Source of the DNA: Arthrobacter sp. FW306-07-I
Lineage (GTDB): Bacteria > Actinomycetota > Actinomycetes > Actinomycetales > Micrococcaceae
Length of the DNA: 64,000 nucleotides
Assembly (NCBI RefSeq): GCF_021800405.1
Contig: NZ_CP084550.1
Location: 2,790,001-2,854,000, forward strand
Direction of reading: 5' to 3'
Shown: one piece after another, positions 16,639-24,842 of the stretch
How the letters are laid out: every line of letters starts with the position of its first letter
How positions within the stretch are numbered: position 1 is the stretch's first letter
Notes under the pieces: model-generated
The model's database searches: none
Told to the model about the DNA's origin: nothing
What the model saw: only the letters and a program-made list of their open reading frames with translations
Position numbers and translations under genes: made by a program

Positions 16639-18054
16639 GTGACAACTGCCACCGTCTCCCCCCAGCCCGTCAGCACCGAAGCGGCAGTTGCTGAACGGCA
16701 TGCCGTTGCCGGCCGGCCCCTCGCGGCAGTCACCGGAGCCGAGATCCAGGCGCCGCTGATCACCGGCGGCCACGTGCGGTACGCAAACCTGGATTACGGC
16801 GCCTCGGCCCCTGCACTCTCCGTGGTGTCCGCCTACCTGAACGAAATCCTGCCCTACTACGCCAGCGTCCACCGGGGGGCAGGATACGCCTCCCAGATCA
16901 GCACCTCTGTCTACGAGAACGCGCGCACCATCGTCCGCGATTTCGTCGGCGGCCGCCCGGACGACTCGGTCATTTTCACCCGCAACACCACCGACTCGCT
17001 GAACCTCCTGGCAGGTTGCCTCCCGGTCACCCATGGCCGCCCTGACGGCGATGTCCTCTACCTGGACATCGAACACCACGCGAACCTGCTGCCGTGGCAG
17101 GGCGTGCCGCACCGCAGCATCGTGGCCGCGGAGACGATCACCGGCACCCTCGACGCCGTCCGCGCGGAGCTGGAGCAGGGCGGGGTCAGCCTGCTGGCCG
17201 TCACCGGCGCTTCAAACGTCACCGGCGAGATCCTTCCCATCCGCGCCCTGGCCGCGCTGGCCCACCAGCACGGCGCACGGATCGTGGTGGATGCGGCCCA
17301 GCTGGCACCGCACCGCCGGGTGGACATCAGCACGGATGACATCGACTACCTCGCGTTTTCCGGCCACAAGCTTTACGCACCGTTCGGCGCCGGCGTCCTG
17401 GTGGGACGGCCTGACTGGCTGGACGCGGGCGTCCCGCACCTTGCCGGCGGCGGCGCGGTCAAGGAAGCAAGGCTCGACGGCGTCAGCTGGGCCAGCGGCC
17501 CGGCCCGCCATGAGGGGGGCTCGCCGAACGTCCTCGGAGCCGCCACGCTGGCCCGCGCCACCCAGGTCATTGCTGAGCTCGACCAGGACCGGTGGCACGC
17601 CCACGAAGCCGCGATCCGCTCCTTCCTGGTGGAGGGCCTGCAGGACATCGACGGCGTTACCGTGCACCAGATCTTCAAGGACAGCAACCCGGAAACGGAC
17701 ACCATCGGCGTGGTTAACTTCTCCGTGGAGGGCTACGACGCGGGGCTGGTGGCCGCCTATCTCGCCGCCGAGCACGGCGTGGGCCTGCGCGATGGACGCT
17801 TCTGCGCCCATCCCCTGCTGAAGCGCCTTGGCCTGCCGTCCGGTTCGCTCCGCGCAAGTTTTGGCATCGGCTCACGGCTGGAGGATGCCGAACGCCTCCT
17901 CGCCGGTATCCGTGCGCTGCGCAGCAACGGGCTGGGGTGGGACTACGTGGTGGACGCTGGGCGCTGGGTCCCCGCCAACGACTTCCGCACCTACCCGCAC
18001 TGGGCGCCCAACACGCCGGGAACGGCCGGCGCGGCCCCCTGCATCGACGACTGA
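16639..18054 (+). CDS. Class V aminotransferase / cysteine-desulfurase-like PLP enzyme under SAM riboswitch
   Basis: PLP-dependent fold-type I enzyme of 471 residues. LDYGASAPAL, YYASVHRGAGYASQ, VIFTRNTTDSLN, the Asp of VVDAAQLAPHRRVDI and the PLP lysine Lys244 in FSGHKLYAPFGAG are all typical of the class V/NifS-like group. The GTG at 16639 is chosen (TGAGG five bases upstream); the open frame further 5' runs through the riboswitch and terminator and is not coding. Control by a SAM riboswitch points to sulfur amino-acid metabolism, for example release or recycling of sulfur from cysteine or a related thiol, but the substrate cannot be read from the sequence. Confidence 0.88.
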   Translation: MTTATVSPQPVSTEAAVAERHAVAGRPLAAVTGAEIQAPLITGGHVRYANLDYGASAPALSVVSAYLNEILPYYASVHRGAGYASQISTSVYENARTIVRDFVGGRPDDSVIFTRNTTDSLNLLAGCLPVTHGRPDGDVLYLDIEHHANLLPWQGVPHRSIVAAETITGTLDAVRAELEQGGVSLLAVTGASNVTGEILPIRALAALAHQHGARIVVDAAQLAPHRRVDISTDDIDYLAFSGHKLYAPFGAGVLVGRPDWLDAGVPHLAGGGAVKEARLDGVSWASGPARHEGGSPNVLGAATLARATQVIAELDQDRWHAHEAAIRSFLVEGLQDIDGVTVHQIFKDSNPETDTIGVVNFSVEGYDAGLVAAYLAAEHGVGLRDGRFCAHPLLKRLGLPSGSLRASFGIGSRLEDAERLLAGIRALRSNGLGWDYVVDAGRWVPANDFRTYPHWAPNTPGTAGAAPCIDD

Positions 18055-18157
18055 GCAGCTACAGCAAAGAGGGTGCCCCTTGGGGCACCAGCCGGTGACC
18101 GTCCGTGCGGTACATTCGAGAGACGTCCACATCGGCAGCACACGAAGGAGGCCACGC

Positions 18158-18916
18158 TTGGTTCGGGGTGGCCCCAGGCTCGATCACGGGCGGCGCCGGG
18201 AGCTTGGCCAGAGCTTCCAGGACGGCGGCGGGCACTACCACCGCGTCCGCCCCGGATATCCGGAAGACTCGGTCCGCTGGCTGGTGCCCACCAGCGCCCA
18301 TGAGGCACTGGACGTCGGCGCGGGTACCGGAAAGTTCACCTCCTTGCTGCTGGACCTGGGCCTGGACGTCACCGCCGTCGACCCCTCCGCGGACATGCTC
18401 GCCCAGCTGAAGACCCACTGCCCGGGCGCCGCAGCTGTGGTGGGCTCCGCCGAGGTGACCGGCCTTCCCACCGCCAGCTTCGACGTCGTAACCGTTGCCC
18501 AGGCGTGGCACTGGTGCGACCCGCTGGCCGCAAGTACCGAACTCGCCCGGGTGCTGCGCCCGCATGGAACCCTGGGCCTGGTATGGAACCAGCTGGACAC
18601 CTCCGTGCCCTGGGTACACCGCCTTTCCCGGATCATGCACGCAGGTGACGTGTACCGGCCTGGCCACAAACCCGTCGTGGGGCCTGAATTCCAAGGTCTC
18701 GAGGGACACGTCAGCCACTGGCAGGACACTGTGACGACCACGGACCTGATGGAGCTCACCAAGTCACGCAGCTACTACCTGCGCGCCAACGAGGCAACGA
18801 GGGCCAAGGTCTTGGCCAACCTGGACTGGTACCTGCACGAGCACCTTGCCTACGCCCCGGACCAGCAGATCCACCTTCCCTACCTCACGCTCGCCTGGCG
18901 CGCGGTCAAGGCATGA
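18158..18916 (+). CDS. Class I SAM-dependent methyltransferase
   Basis: Methyltransferase of 252 residues. Motif I is ALDVGAGTGKFT, followed by VTAVDPSADML, and VVTVAQAWHWCD, a combination typical of the UbiE/YcgJ-like methyltransferase family (Methyltransf_11). The start is a TTG: AAGGAGG (18145-18151) lies exactly six bases upstream, a near-perfect site, and no in-frame ATG or GTG fits as well. The N-terminus FQDGGGHYHRVRPGYPED is usual for the family. Substrate unknown. It follows the SAM-riboswitch gene by about 100 bp but has its own ribosome site; co-transcription is possible. Confidence 0.88.
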   Translation: MVRGGPRLDHGRRRELGQSFQDGGGHYHRVRPGYPEDSVRWLVPTSAHEALDVGAGTGKFTSLLLDLGLDVTAVDPSADMLAQLKTHCPGAAAVVGSAEVTGLPTASFDVVTVAQAWHWCDPLAASTELARVLRPHGTLGLVWNQLDTSVPWVHRLSRIMHAGDVYRPGHKPVVGPEFQGLEGHVSHWQDTVTTTDLMELTKSRSYYLRANEATRAKVLANLDWYLHEHLAYAPDQQIHLPYLTLAWRAVKA

Positions 18917-18952
18917 CCAGTGCAGCGGACTCTGCCGCCGCGGCCCAACCGG

Positions 18953-18966
18953 TAGGCTTGAACCTG
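18953..18966 (+). promoter_or_regulatory. Leaderless-type -10 of the DtxR/MntR regulator
   Basis: TAGGCT (18953-18958), seven bases, then the GTG start at 18966. No Shine-Dalgarno sequence precedes the start codon, and no good -35 was seen. Confidence 0.5.
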
Positions 18967-19679
18967 TGAAGACCAGCGCGCCCTCCTCCTCGATCGAGGA
19001 CTACGTCAAGGTCATCTATTCGTTCACGGAATGGCAGGACAAGCCCATCACGTCCTCGCAGCTGGCACAGCGGCTGGGCGTGGCCAATTCCTCGGTTTCG
19101 GAGATGGTCCGCAAGCTCAAGGACCAGGGCCTGGTGGACCATAAGCCGTACAGCGCCGTCACCCTCACCGAGGCCGGCCTGCGGCTGGCCCTGGCCATGG
19201 TCCGCCGCCACCGGCTGATCGAGACCTACCTTGTCCAGCGCCTTGGCTACAGCTGGGACGAGGTCCACGATGAAGCTGAACAGCTGGAGCACGCGGTCTC
19301 GGACACGTTCATTGAACGCGTCGCGGCGAAGCTCGGGGACCCTAAGCGGGACCCGCACGGCGACCCCATCCCCACCGCCGACGGCCAGGTACTGATGCCG
19401 CGCGCCCACCTGCTCGCCGAACTGGACGAAGGCCACAGCGGCCGGATCACCCGGATCAGCGATGACAACCCAGAGCTGCTGCGGTACCTCGCCGCCCAGG
19501 ACATCGACCTCGATGCCGAGGTGGAGGTGGTGGGACGGCGCCCGTTTGGCGGCCCCATGGTGGTGCGGATCGGCAGTTCGGGCACGCCCCGGGACTACGA
19601 CCTGGCCGATGAAATCGCCTCAGCGCTGTGGGTCTCCAGCGACACCCCGCACCCTGGCTGCGTCCTGGGCGGATCCTGA
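18966..19679 (+). CDS. DtxR family metal-dependent repressor, MntR-like
   Basis: Metalloregulator of 237 residues with the DtxR three-domain plan: winged helix (residues 10-70; ITSSQLAQRLGVANSSVSEMVRKL), metal-binding/dimerisation domain (75-140) and an FeoA/SH3-like C-terminal domain (from about 160). Key positions favour manganese over iron: Asp12 takes the place of DtxR Met10, and Glu105 replaces DtxR Cys102 in EAEQLEH (Glu105, Glu108, His109); His82, Glu86 and His101 complete the set. One B. subtilis MntR ligand (Glu11) is Lys15 here. GTG start, probably leaderless. One base separates its stop from the fluoride-channel genes, so they are likely co-transcribed. Confidence 0.88.
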   Translation: MKTSAPSSSIEDYVKVIYSFTEWQDKPITSSQLAQRLGVANSSVSEMVRKLKDQGLVDHKPYSAVTLTEAGLRLALAMVRRHRLIETYLVQRLGYSWDEVHDEAEQLEHAVSDTFIERVAAKLGDPKRDPHGDPIPTADGQVLMPRAHLLAELDEGHSGRITRISDDNPELLRYLAAQDIDLDAEVEVVGRRPFGGPMVVRIGSSGTPRDYDLADEIASALWVSSDTPHPGCVLGGS

Positions 19680-19680
19680 C

Positions 19681-20091
19681 GTGGCGATGCCCAACGGCTC
19701 GGCGTGGCTGGCCGTGGCCGCCGGCGGGCTGATCGGCAGCGAACTGCGGTACGGGCTGGGGCTGGCATTCCCGGACGCACCCGGCTCCCTCCCCTGGGCC
19801 ACGCTGGCCATCAACATCAGCGGCAGTTTCGTCCTGGCGGCCCTGACCACAGTCTGGATGGCCCGCCCGCACACGGCATTCTGGCTGCGGGCAGCGGTGG
19901 GACCCGGCCTGCTGGGCTCCTTCACCACCTTCTCGGCAGTCATCTACGCCTCGGACCAGCTGGCGCGCGCCTCCGCCCACCCGGTATGGATCACCTATCT
20001 GGGCCTGTCCCTGGTCCTCGGCCTGGCGGCCGCCGGCGCCGGGTGGCGGACCGGCAGGTTCCTATCGTGCAGCCGGGATGGCCGGCCATGA
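19681..20091 (+). CDS. crcB: Fluoride efflux channel CrcB/Fluc, subunit 1
   Basis: Four-helix membrane protein of 136 residues. Fluc signatures: AAGGLIGSELRYGL (helix 1), TLAINISGSFVLAAL (helix 2, pore Asn) and GPGLLGSFTTFSAV (helix 3 break with the TTFS motif). GTG start one base after the regulator stop; ATG two codons later is an alternative. The stop overlaps the next crcB by four bases (ATGA). Adjacent paired crcB genes usually make a heterodimeric, oppositely oriented channel that expels fluoride. Confidence 0.93.
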   Translation: MAMPNGSAWLAVAAGGLIGSELRYGLGLAFPDAPGSLPWATLAINISGSFVLAALTTVWMARPHTAFWLRAAVGPGLLGSFTTFSAVIYASDQLARASAHPVWITYLGLSLVLGLAAAGAGWRTGRFLSCSRDGRP

Positions 20092-20486
20092 TCGCTGCGG
20101 CCCTGGTGGGGGTATTTGGCGTGGCCGGCGCCCTCCTGCGGTTCGGGGTGGACAGCTGGTTTGCGCACCACAGCAGCATCCGAAGCGTCCGCGCGGACGG
20201 CCGCGGAGCCCTGCACTGGCCCTGGGCCACCCTGCTGGTCAATGTGGTGGGGTGCTTCGTCATCGGGCTCTCCCACGGCCTGACCACCGGACTGGGACTG
20301 GGCACCGAATGGCAGCTGGGTCTGGCCACCGGCTTGGCCGGAGGGCTCACCACTTTCAGTTCCTGGACCACGGCCACCATCCGCCTGCTCAGCGAAGCAC
20401 GGTTCGGCTCGGCGGTGCTGAACGTGGCGGTCAACCTTGCGTTGGGCTTTGCTGCTGCGGCCGCGGGCATCGCCCTGGTCGGCTGA
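20088..20486 (+). CDS. crcB: Fluoride efflux channel CrcB/Fluc, subunit 2
   Basis: Second Fluc paralogue, 132 residues: GVFGVAGALLRFGV (helix 1), TLLVNVVGCFVIGL (helix 2, pore Asn) and GLAGGLTTFSSWTT (helix 3 break). A hydrophilic loop (HHSSIRSVRADGRG) between helices 1 and 2 is longer than in subunit 1. ATG start inside the end of subunit 1 (ATGA overlap) gives coupled translation in equal amounts, as expected for an obligate heterodimer. No fluoride riboswitch was found in front of the pair. Confidence 0.93.
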   Translation: MIAAALVGVFGVAGALLRFGVDSWFAHHSSIRSVRADGRGALHWPWATLLVNVVGCFVIGLSHGLTTGLGLGTEWQLGLATGLAGGLTTFSSWTTATIRLLSEARFGSAVLNVAVNLALGFAAAAAGIALVG

Positions 20487-20505
20487 GTTCCGGAGCCCGG
20501 CTCCA

Positions 20506-20535
20506 GCCCGGCCCGGCCCGGCCAGGCCCGGCCAG
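20506..20535. repeat. Six tandem 5-bp units (GCCCG/GCCAG)
   Basis: Units GCCCG, GCCCG, GCCCG, GCCAG, GCCCG, GCCAG follow one another without gaps in the 80-bp space between crcB subunit 2 and the next gene. Pure G/C short tandem repeat, likely prone to slippage. Confidence 0.85.
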
Positions 20536-20568
20536 GCGATTTGGCCGCCTCCCGTATGGTTGAAGGTG

Positions 20569-20946
20569 ATGATCAGCAGACGCGACGCGGCAATAACCCT
20601 TGATGTTCCCCTTGAAATGGCACAGCGCCATGGCCTGCCCAAGTGGATGACGGAGGCCGAGCTCCGTGCCATCCTGGACAATCCCCCGCCCTGGCTGGTG
20701 CAGTCGCGCGCCAACCGGACGGGAAAGCGGCCCGTCTGGGTGCACTTGGAATGCGCCGTCTGTGGCTATGAGGAAGCGGCGCGGCCCAAGAAGTGGTGGC
20801 CCGACTTTACGTACGTGGTGTGCGGACACCACGCCCCAGCGGAGGTTCCGCCTGTCCGCGCCGGCCACGTCCGCAGCGAGTACGACGGCGTGGGGACCCG
20901 TTTCGTGGGCATCGCGGACGTGGAAGCGCCCCCGGTTCGTCCGTAG
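20569..20946 (+). CDS. Conserved hypothetical protein with Cys/His cluster
   Basis: Protein of 125 residues that I do not recognise by name. It begins MISRRDAAITLDVPLEMA and contains PKWMTEAELRAILDNPPPW, then a possible metal or structural site ECAVCGYEE...VVCGHHAP (Cys-x2-Cys and Cys-Gly-His-His about 24 residues apart). No signal peptide or membrane helix. A TATGGT (20555-20560) ends 5-8 bases before GTG 20566/ATG 20569, so expression may be leaderless from either codon. Trp-rich middle (KKWWPDF). Function unknown. Confidence 0.75.
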   Translation: MISRRDAAITLDVPLEMAQRHGLPKWMTEAELRAILDNPPPWLVQSRANRTGKRPVWVHLECAVCGYEEAARPKKWWPDFTYVVCGHHAPAEVPPVRAGHVRSEYDGVGTRFVGIADVEAPPVRP

Positions 20947-20991
20947 GTCACCGGGCGTTGCCTGCCCAGGGTGCCTGACCGCCGTCGAACC

Positions 20992-22014
20992 TTAAGCCGT
21001 GCCGTTTCCCGTCATTTCCTCCGGAACAGCGGTGATGTGCAGTTCGGCGCCGTCGCGCAGCACTGCCACGTCGAGCGGCTGGCCGATGGCGTCCGCAAAC
21101 AGGAGCCGCTGCAGGCTCTCGGCGTTGTTCACGGCGCGGCCACCCGCCGTGATGATGATGTCCCCTGCGGACAGGCCCGCCTTGTCCGCGGGCGAACCGG
21201 GCAGCACCTCCACGACACGAAGTCCTTCGCGCAGCCCGGTCCGGATCACCGCACTGGGTGTGAGCTGGATGGGAGTGCTGACAAGGCCAAGGTAGGCGCG
21301 GCGCACCCGCCCGTCCGCCAGCAGCGCGGAAATGATCCTGCGGGTGGTGGCGTTGATGGGGATGGCCAGTCCCAGGCCGGCGCCCGCCACCGCGGTGTTG
21401 ATGCCCACGATCCTGGCATGGGTGTCCGCGAGCGCACCGCCGGAGTTTCCGGGGTTCAGGGCCGCGTCCGTCTGGATGACGTCCTCGATGACACGCCGGT
21501 TACCGCCTGACCAGACAGGTATGGCACGGCCCAGGCCGCTGACCACCCCTGCGGTCACGGAACCTGCCAGACCCAGGGGGTTCCCCACCGCCACCACAAG
21601 CTGCCCCACACGCAGGGTCTCCGCCGCGCCAAACACGGCGGGCCGGACCTTGGGCCGGGAACCGTGGACCACCGCGAGATCGGACAGGGGGTCTGCGCCC
21701 ACCAGCTCGAGTTCCATCCTGGTGCCGTCGCCAAAGACAGCGTAGCCCTGCCGGGTACCGGCCACGACGTGCGAATTCGTGAGCAGGTAGCCGTCCTCCG
21801 TGAAAAGTACGGCCGAGCCCGCTCCCACCCTGACCCGGCCATTACGGCGCTGGGCAGTCATCTCGATCGCCGCCACATGCGGGGTCACCGCAGCCGCTAC
21901 CCGCATGACGGTCCGGGAATAGGCATCCAGAACGTCGTCGTCCTCCGGTTGCTGGGGTTCCGGCGCCTGCTCCACGGCGCACCTCCTGCCTGCGTTTCCG
22001 CCCTGATCCGCCAT
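20992..22014 (-). CDS. Trypsin-like serine protease with PDZ domain (HtrA/DegP-like), no membrane anchor
   Basis: Protease of 340 residues. The catalytic triad is complete: His82 (TNSHVVAG), Asp112 (DPLSDLAVV) and Ser191 (NPGNSGGAL). A PDZ domain occupies about residues 245-330 (VEVLPGSPADKAGLSAGDIIITAGG). Unlike most actinobacterial HtrA/PepD proteins, there is no transmembrane helix or signal sequence in the 40 residues before the protease domain, which are acidic and polar, so it may act in the cytoplasm or be a shortened form. Divergent from the first PPOX gene. Substrate unknown. Confidence 0.9.
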   Translation of the reverse strand: MADQGGNAGRRCAVEQAPEPQQPEDDDVLDAYSRTVMRVAAAVTPHVAAIEMTAQRRNGRVRVGAGSAVLFTEDGYLLTNSHVVAGTRQGYAVFGDGTRMELELVGADPLSDLAVVHGSRPKVRPAVFGAAETLRVGQLVVAVGNPLGLAGSVTAGVVSGLGRAIPVWSGGNRRVIEDVIQTDAALNPGNSGGALADTHARIVGINTAVAGAGLGLAIPINATTRRIISALLADGRVRRAYLGLVSTPIQLTPSAVIRTGLREGLRVVEVLPGSPADKAGLSAGDIIITAGGRAVNNAESLQRLLFADAIGQPLDVAVLRDGAELHITAVPEEMTGNGTA

Positions 22015-22153
22015 GTTCCGTTCTATACGCTTGTGGCGGTGGTTTGCCCTGTTGGGGCCTTATAGAAGAAAACGACGGCCGGGGCATCTCCAGTCCCGGC
22101 TTCGCTACGCCTTGGGTGAAACCGCCACCCGTGCGCGGCTGCTGTCCAGGCCC

Positions 22154-22167
22154 TAGGATCGGTACCA
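22154..22167 (+). promoter_or_regulatory. Leaderless-type -10 of PPOX protein 1
   Basis: TAGGAT (22154-22159), seven bases, then ATG at 22167; no ribosome site is present. Confidence 0.55.
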
Positions 22168-22631
22168 TGACTGATTCCCCTGCAGGATCTCAAACCGAAA
22201 TCCTGCCCGCCGATGAGTGCTGGAAGTATCTTCGGTCGTCCTACATCGGCAGGCTGGCGGTCATCAACGGTGACGTTCCGGAGATCTTTCCCGTGAATTT
22301 CTCCGTGACTGGGGAAACGCTGGTCTTCCGCACCGCGCCGGGCACGAAGCTCCGCGCGCTGCTCAGCGGTGCAGTTGCCGCCTTCGAGGTGGACGGGCTC
22401 AATCCGTATGCCACGGAAGTCTGGAGCGTGGTGGCGAAGGGCAGGCCGGAACCCTTCGACGAAACCCGGATGTCCCTGCCGGACGGTGACGCCGACCGGG
22501 AACCGTGGCAGCCCGGTATCAAGGACCACCTGGTGGCCCTCACGCCCACGGACCTCACCGGGCGCACGTTCGCGGTAAGGTCACGGACGCGGTGGTGGCC
22601 TCCAGTGGATTTTTCCGCCGACTGGTTGTAG
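22167..22631 (+). CDS. Pyridoxamine 5'-phosphate oxidase-like split-barrel protein 1
   Basis: 154-residue protein of the flavin/deazaflavin/heme-binding split-barrel (PNPOx-like) fold. Shared pattern with the two paralogues in this block: ECWKYLRSSYIGRLAVI, then FPVNFSV, ETLVFRTAPGTKLRAL, WSVVAKGRPE, and the aromatic end RTRWWPPVDF. Such proteins commonly bind FMN, F420 or heme; which cofactor is used cannot be told. ATG start at the expected leaderless distance from a -10. Convergent with the alcohol dehydrogenase gene downstream. Confidence 0.82.
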   Translation: MTDSPAGSQTEILPADECWKYLRSSYIGRLAVINGDVPEIFPVNFSVTGETLVFRTAPGTKLRALLSGAVAAFEVDGLNPYATEVWSVVAKGRPEPFDETRMSLPDGDADREPWQPGIKDHLVALTPTDLTGRTFAVRSRTRWWPPVDFSADWL

Positions 22632-22688
22632 GAACTGGCTTTCGGTACGGCCCGCTTTGGACCGGATTCTCCCGTTTAGCTGGACGCT

Positions 22689-23744
22689 TCAGGGCTTGAG
22701 GACCACTTTGAGCGCTTTGGTTTCGGCAGCGCGGGAGAAGGTGTCGTAGGCATCGAGGAACTGATCGAAGCCAAAATGATGGGTGGCGAACTTTTCCGCA
22801 CGGATCTTTCCCTGTGATACCAGCTTGAGCAGCATGGGCGTGGTGTTGGTATTCACCAGGCCCATGCTGATGTTGATGTTCTGGATCCAAAGATCTTCGA
22901 GGTGCAGTTCCACCGGTTTTCCGTGCACGCCCACGTTGGCCACCGAACCGCCCGGCCGGACAATCTCGGTGCACATAGCGAACGTTGCGGGCACGCCCAC
23001 CGCTTCGATGGCCACGTCGACGCCGTAGCCGCCTGTGAGGGCAAGGACCTGTTCCTTCCAATCAGCGCTGCCGGAGAGGACCGTGTCCGTCGCCCCGAAC
23101 TCCTTTGCTTTGTGGAGGCGGTTGGCGTCCAGGTCAATGGCCACCACGGTGGCGGCGCCATACAGTCCTGCCGTGGTGATCGCCGCCAGGCCCACCGGCC
23201 CTGCACCCACCACAGCCACGCTGTCCCCGGGCTTGACCCGGCCGTACTGGACACCTATTTCGAATCCGGTGGGAAGGATGTCCGAGAGCATGACTGCTTG
23301 TTCGTCGCTGACGCCGGGAGGCAACAGGTGCAGCGAGTTCTCGGCGTAGGGCACGCGGACGTACTCGGCCTGGGTACCGTCGATCAGGTGGCCAAAGATC
23401 CATCCGGTGCCTTGCTGGCCTTCTGCTCCCAGGCAGTGCGAGTACAGGCCTGTCCTGCAGTTGATGCAGTGGCCGCAGGACTTGATGCACGAGATGATGA
23501 CGCGATCGTTGGCTTTCAGGCCCGTCACGGAGGGGCCGGTTTCCACGACGGTCCCCACTCCCTCGTGGCCCAGGATCCGGCCCTTCTGCACGGCGGGTAC
23601 GTCACCTTTGAGGATGTGCAGGTCGGTACCGCAGATGGTGGTGGTATCGACTCTAACGATGGCATCGCCGGGTTGCTGGATGCGGGGATCCGGGACGTCG
23701 GTCCAGGACTTTTCGCCGGGTCCGCCGTAGACGAGGGCTTTCAT
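22689..23744 (-). CDS. Zinc-dependent alcohol dehydrogenase family protein
   Basis: Medium-chain dehydrogenase of 351 residues. Catalytic zinc ligands Cys38 (ICGTD) and His60-Glu61 (GHEGVG); structural zinc cysteines Cys90, Cys93, Cys96 and Cys104 all present; Rossmann motif VAVVGAGPVGLAAI. The nearest remembered relatives are NAD-dependent alcohol/aldehyde or threonine-type dehydrogenases; the substrate is not determined. It starts 11 bp after the stop of the upstream membrane protein, so both are probably one operon read from the divergent promoter region at 24692-24841. Confidence 0.92.
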   Translation of the reverse strand: MKALVYGGPGEKSWTDVPDPRIQQPGDAIVRVDTTTICGTDLHILKGDVPAVQKGRILGHEGVGTVVETGPSVTGLKANDRVIISCIKSCGHCINCRTGLYSHCLGAEGQQGTGWIFGHLIDGTQAEYVRVPYAENSLHLLPPGVSDEQAVMLSDILPTGFEIGVQYGRVKPGDSVAVVGAGPVGLAAITTAGLYGAATVVAIDLDANRLHKAKEFGATDTVLSGSADWKEQVLALTGGYGVDVAIEAVGVPATFAMCTEIVRPGGSVANVGVHGKPVELHLEDLWIQNINISMGLVNTNTTPMLLKLVSQGKIRAEKFATHHFGFDQFLDAYDTFSRAAETKALKVVLKP

Positions 23745-23755
23745 GGGCTAATTCC

Positions 23756-24691
23756 TTAATGTGAGGGCCGGCTTTGCGGCCGCCTGCCGGTTTGGGATGG
23801 CTGGCCATGCGGTGGCTGCGTTGAGGCGGGTGGCGTTTGTGTGTGTTGGCTTTCGGCGGGATGCGTTTCGCCGGGCTTGCGGCCCGGAAGGCGTTTCCCC
23901 GGCGTCCATACGGTCCGGAGTTTGGCCAGGTGCACGGTTGCCAGCACCAGGAACAGCGCCGAGAGTGCAAGCGCCTGCAGGAGTGCGGCCCCGTCCGGTG
24001 CTGCCCCGAACAGGGGCTTGACCAGTTCGCCCACCGCCAGGGAGAAGATGAGCGTGAAGCCCAGGACCTGCAGGGCCGGCAGGAGCAGCAACCCTGTCCG
24101 GTGGTTCCGGTATGCCAGGAAGGACAGGATCAGGAACCCGGGCATGATGAAGCAAAGGTCCAGGATGAAGATTGAGTAGAGGGAGTCGATTTGATCGCCC
24201 GTCGCCATGAGGGGCAGGAGCATCCCGATCCAGAGGGGATAGAAAATCAGGGGCTGAAGAATGGCACCCGAAGCCGACGTAATCCTCACCGCGCGGGGCA
24301 GGGATACCGACGGGTTTGCGCGGTCCAGGCTGGCTCCCGCCGTGGCCAGCGCCCAAAAAGACAGTGCGAAGACGGCCATGTACAGCAGGTACAAGCCGTT
24401 GTAAGTCCGCTCGATGACGTAGATTCCGTAGGCGTAGAAGAGGTAGCCGAGGAGCCCAAGGGCCACAATTTGGTGCTTGGTCCTTTGCGGCCCGGCTGCA
24501 TACGCCAGGTACAGCAGACCGAGCCCCGCCCCCAGGGAGAGCAGGTCCTGGGAGTACGCCCCGGGCACAAGCCTTGGGGCGACCACGCCGTCATAGATTT
24601 CCATTCGCAATATTCCTGTTGCTGCAGCGCCCAGCGCCAGCAGTCCGGCAACAGCCCACAGCAGGCGGTTGAGGAACAGATGCGTCAGCAT
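23756..24691 (-). CDS. Polytopic membrane protein of unknown function
   Basis: 311 residues with about eight hydrophobic segments between residues 8 and 255, for example LLWAVAGLLALGAAATG and LALSALFLVLATVHLAKL, then a hydrophilic tail rich in Pro, Thr, Gln and His. I do not recognise a named family, and no catalytic motif stands out. ATG at 24691 has AAGG upstream; an in-frame GTG two codons earlier is possible. First gene of a two-gene operon with the zinc dehydrogenase, and divergent from PPOX protein 2; a GGGCC-type dyad lies between them. Confidence 0.78.
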   Translation of the reverse strand: MLTHLFLNRLLWAVAGLLALGAAATGILRMEIYDGVVAPRLVPGAYSQDLLSLGAGLGLLYLAYAAGPQRTKHQIVALGLLGYLFYAYGIYVIERTYNGLYLLYMAVFALSFWALATAGASLDRANPSVSLPRAVRITSASGAILQPLIFYPLWIGMLLPLMATGDQIDSLYSIFILDLCFIMPGFLILSFLAYRNHRTGLLLLPALQVLGFTLIFSLAVGELVKPLFGAAPDGAALLQALALSALFLVLATVHLAKLRTVWTPGKRLPGRKPGETHPAESQHTQTPPASTQPPHGQPSQTGRRPQSRPSH

Positions 24692-24763
24692 GGCCACCTT
24701 TCGCAGGAAGAGTCAGGTTCCCGGGGCTCTCCCACAGCGTCGCATTCGCCCTGGCCGGCCTCC

Positions 24764-24780
24764 AAGGGCCATAGGTCCTT
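24764..24780. promoter_or_regulatory. GGGCC-N3-GGTCC dyad, possible DosR/DevR-like box 1
   Basis: AAGGGCCATAGGTCCTT: arms AAGG-CC and GG-CCTT are symmetric about 24772. It matches 10 of 14 positions of the mycobacterial DosR core GGGACTWWAGTCCC. The centre is 70 bp before the predicted start point of PPOX protein 2 and about 81 bp before the divergent membrane-protein gene. Short G/C dyads arise often by chance at this base composition; the case rests on the similar dyad at 30660. Confidence 0.4.
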
Positions 24781-24828
24781 CCTTCCATGCCAGGCCTTTA
24801 TGCCCTTTCCGCAAGCAGGAGAGTTGCC

Positions 24829-24842
24829 TACGCTGTGGCCTA
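24829..24842 (+). promoter_or_regulatory. Leaderless-type -10 of PPOX protein 2
   Basis: TACGCT (24829-24834), seven bases, then ATG at 24842, with no ribosome site. Confidence 0.55.

Noticed and set aside
19600..19690. Fluoride riboswitch in front of crcB
   Set aside because: The preceding bases are coding sequence of the metalloregulator and no crcB-motif core could be found.
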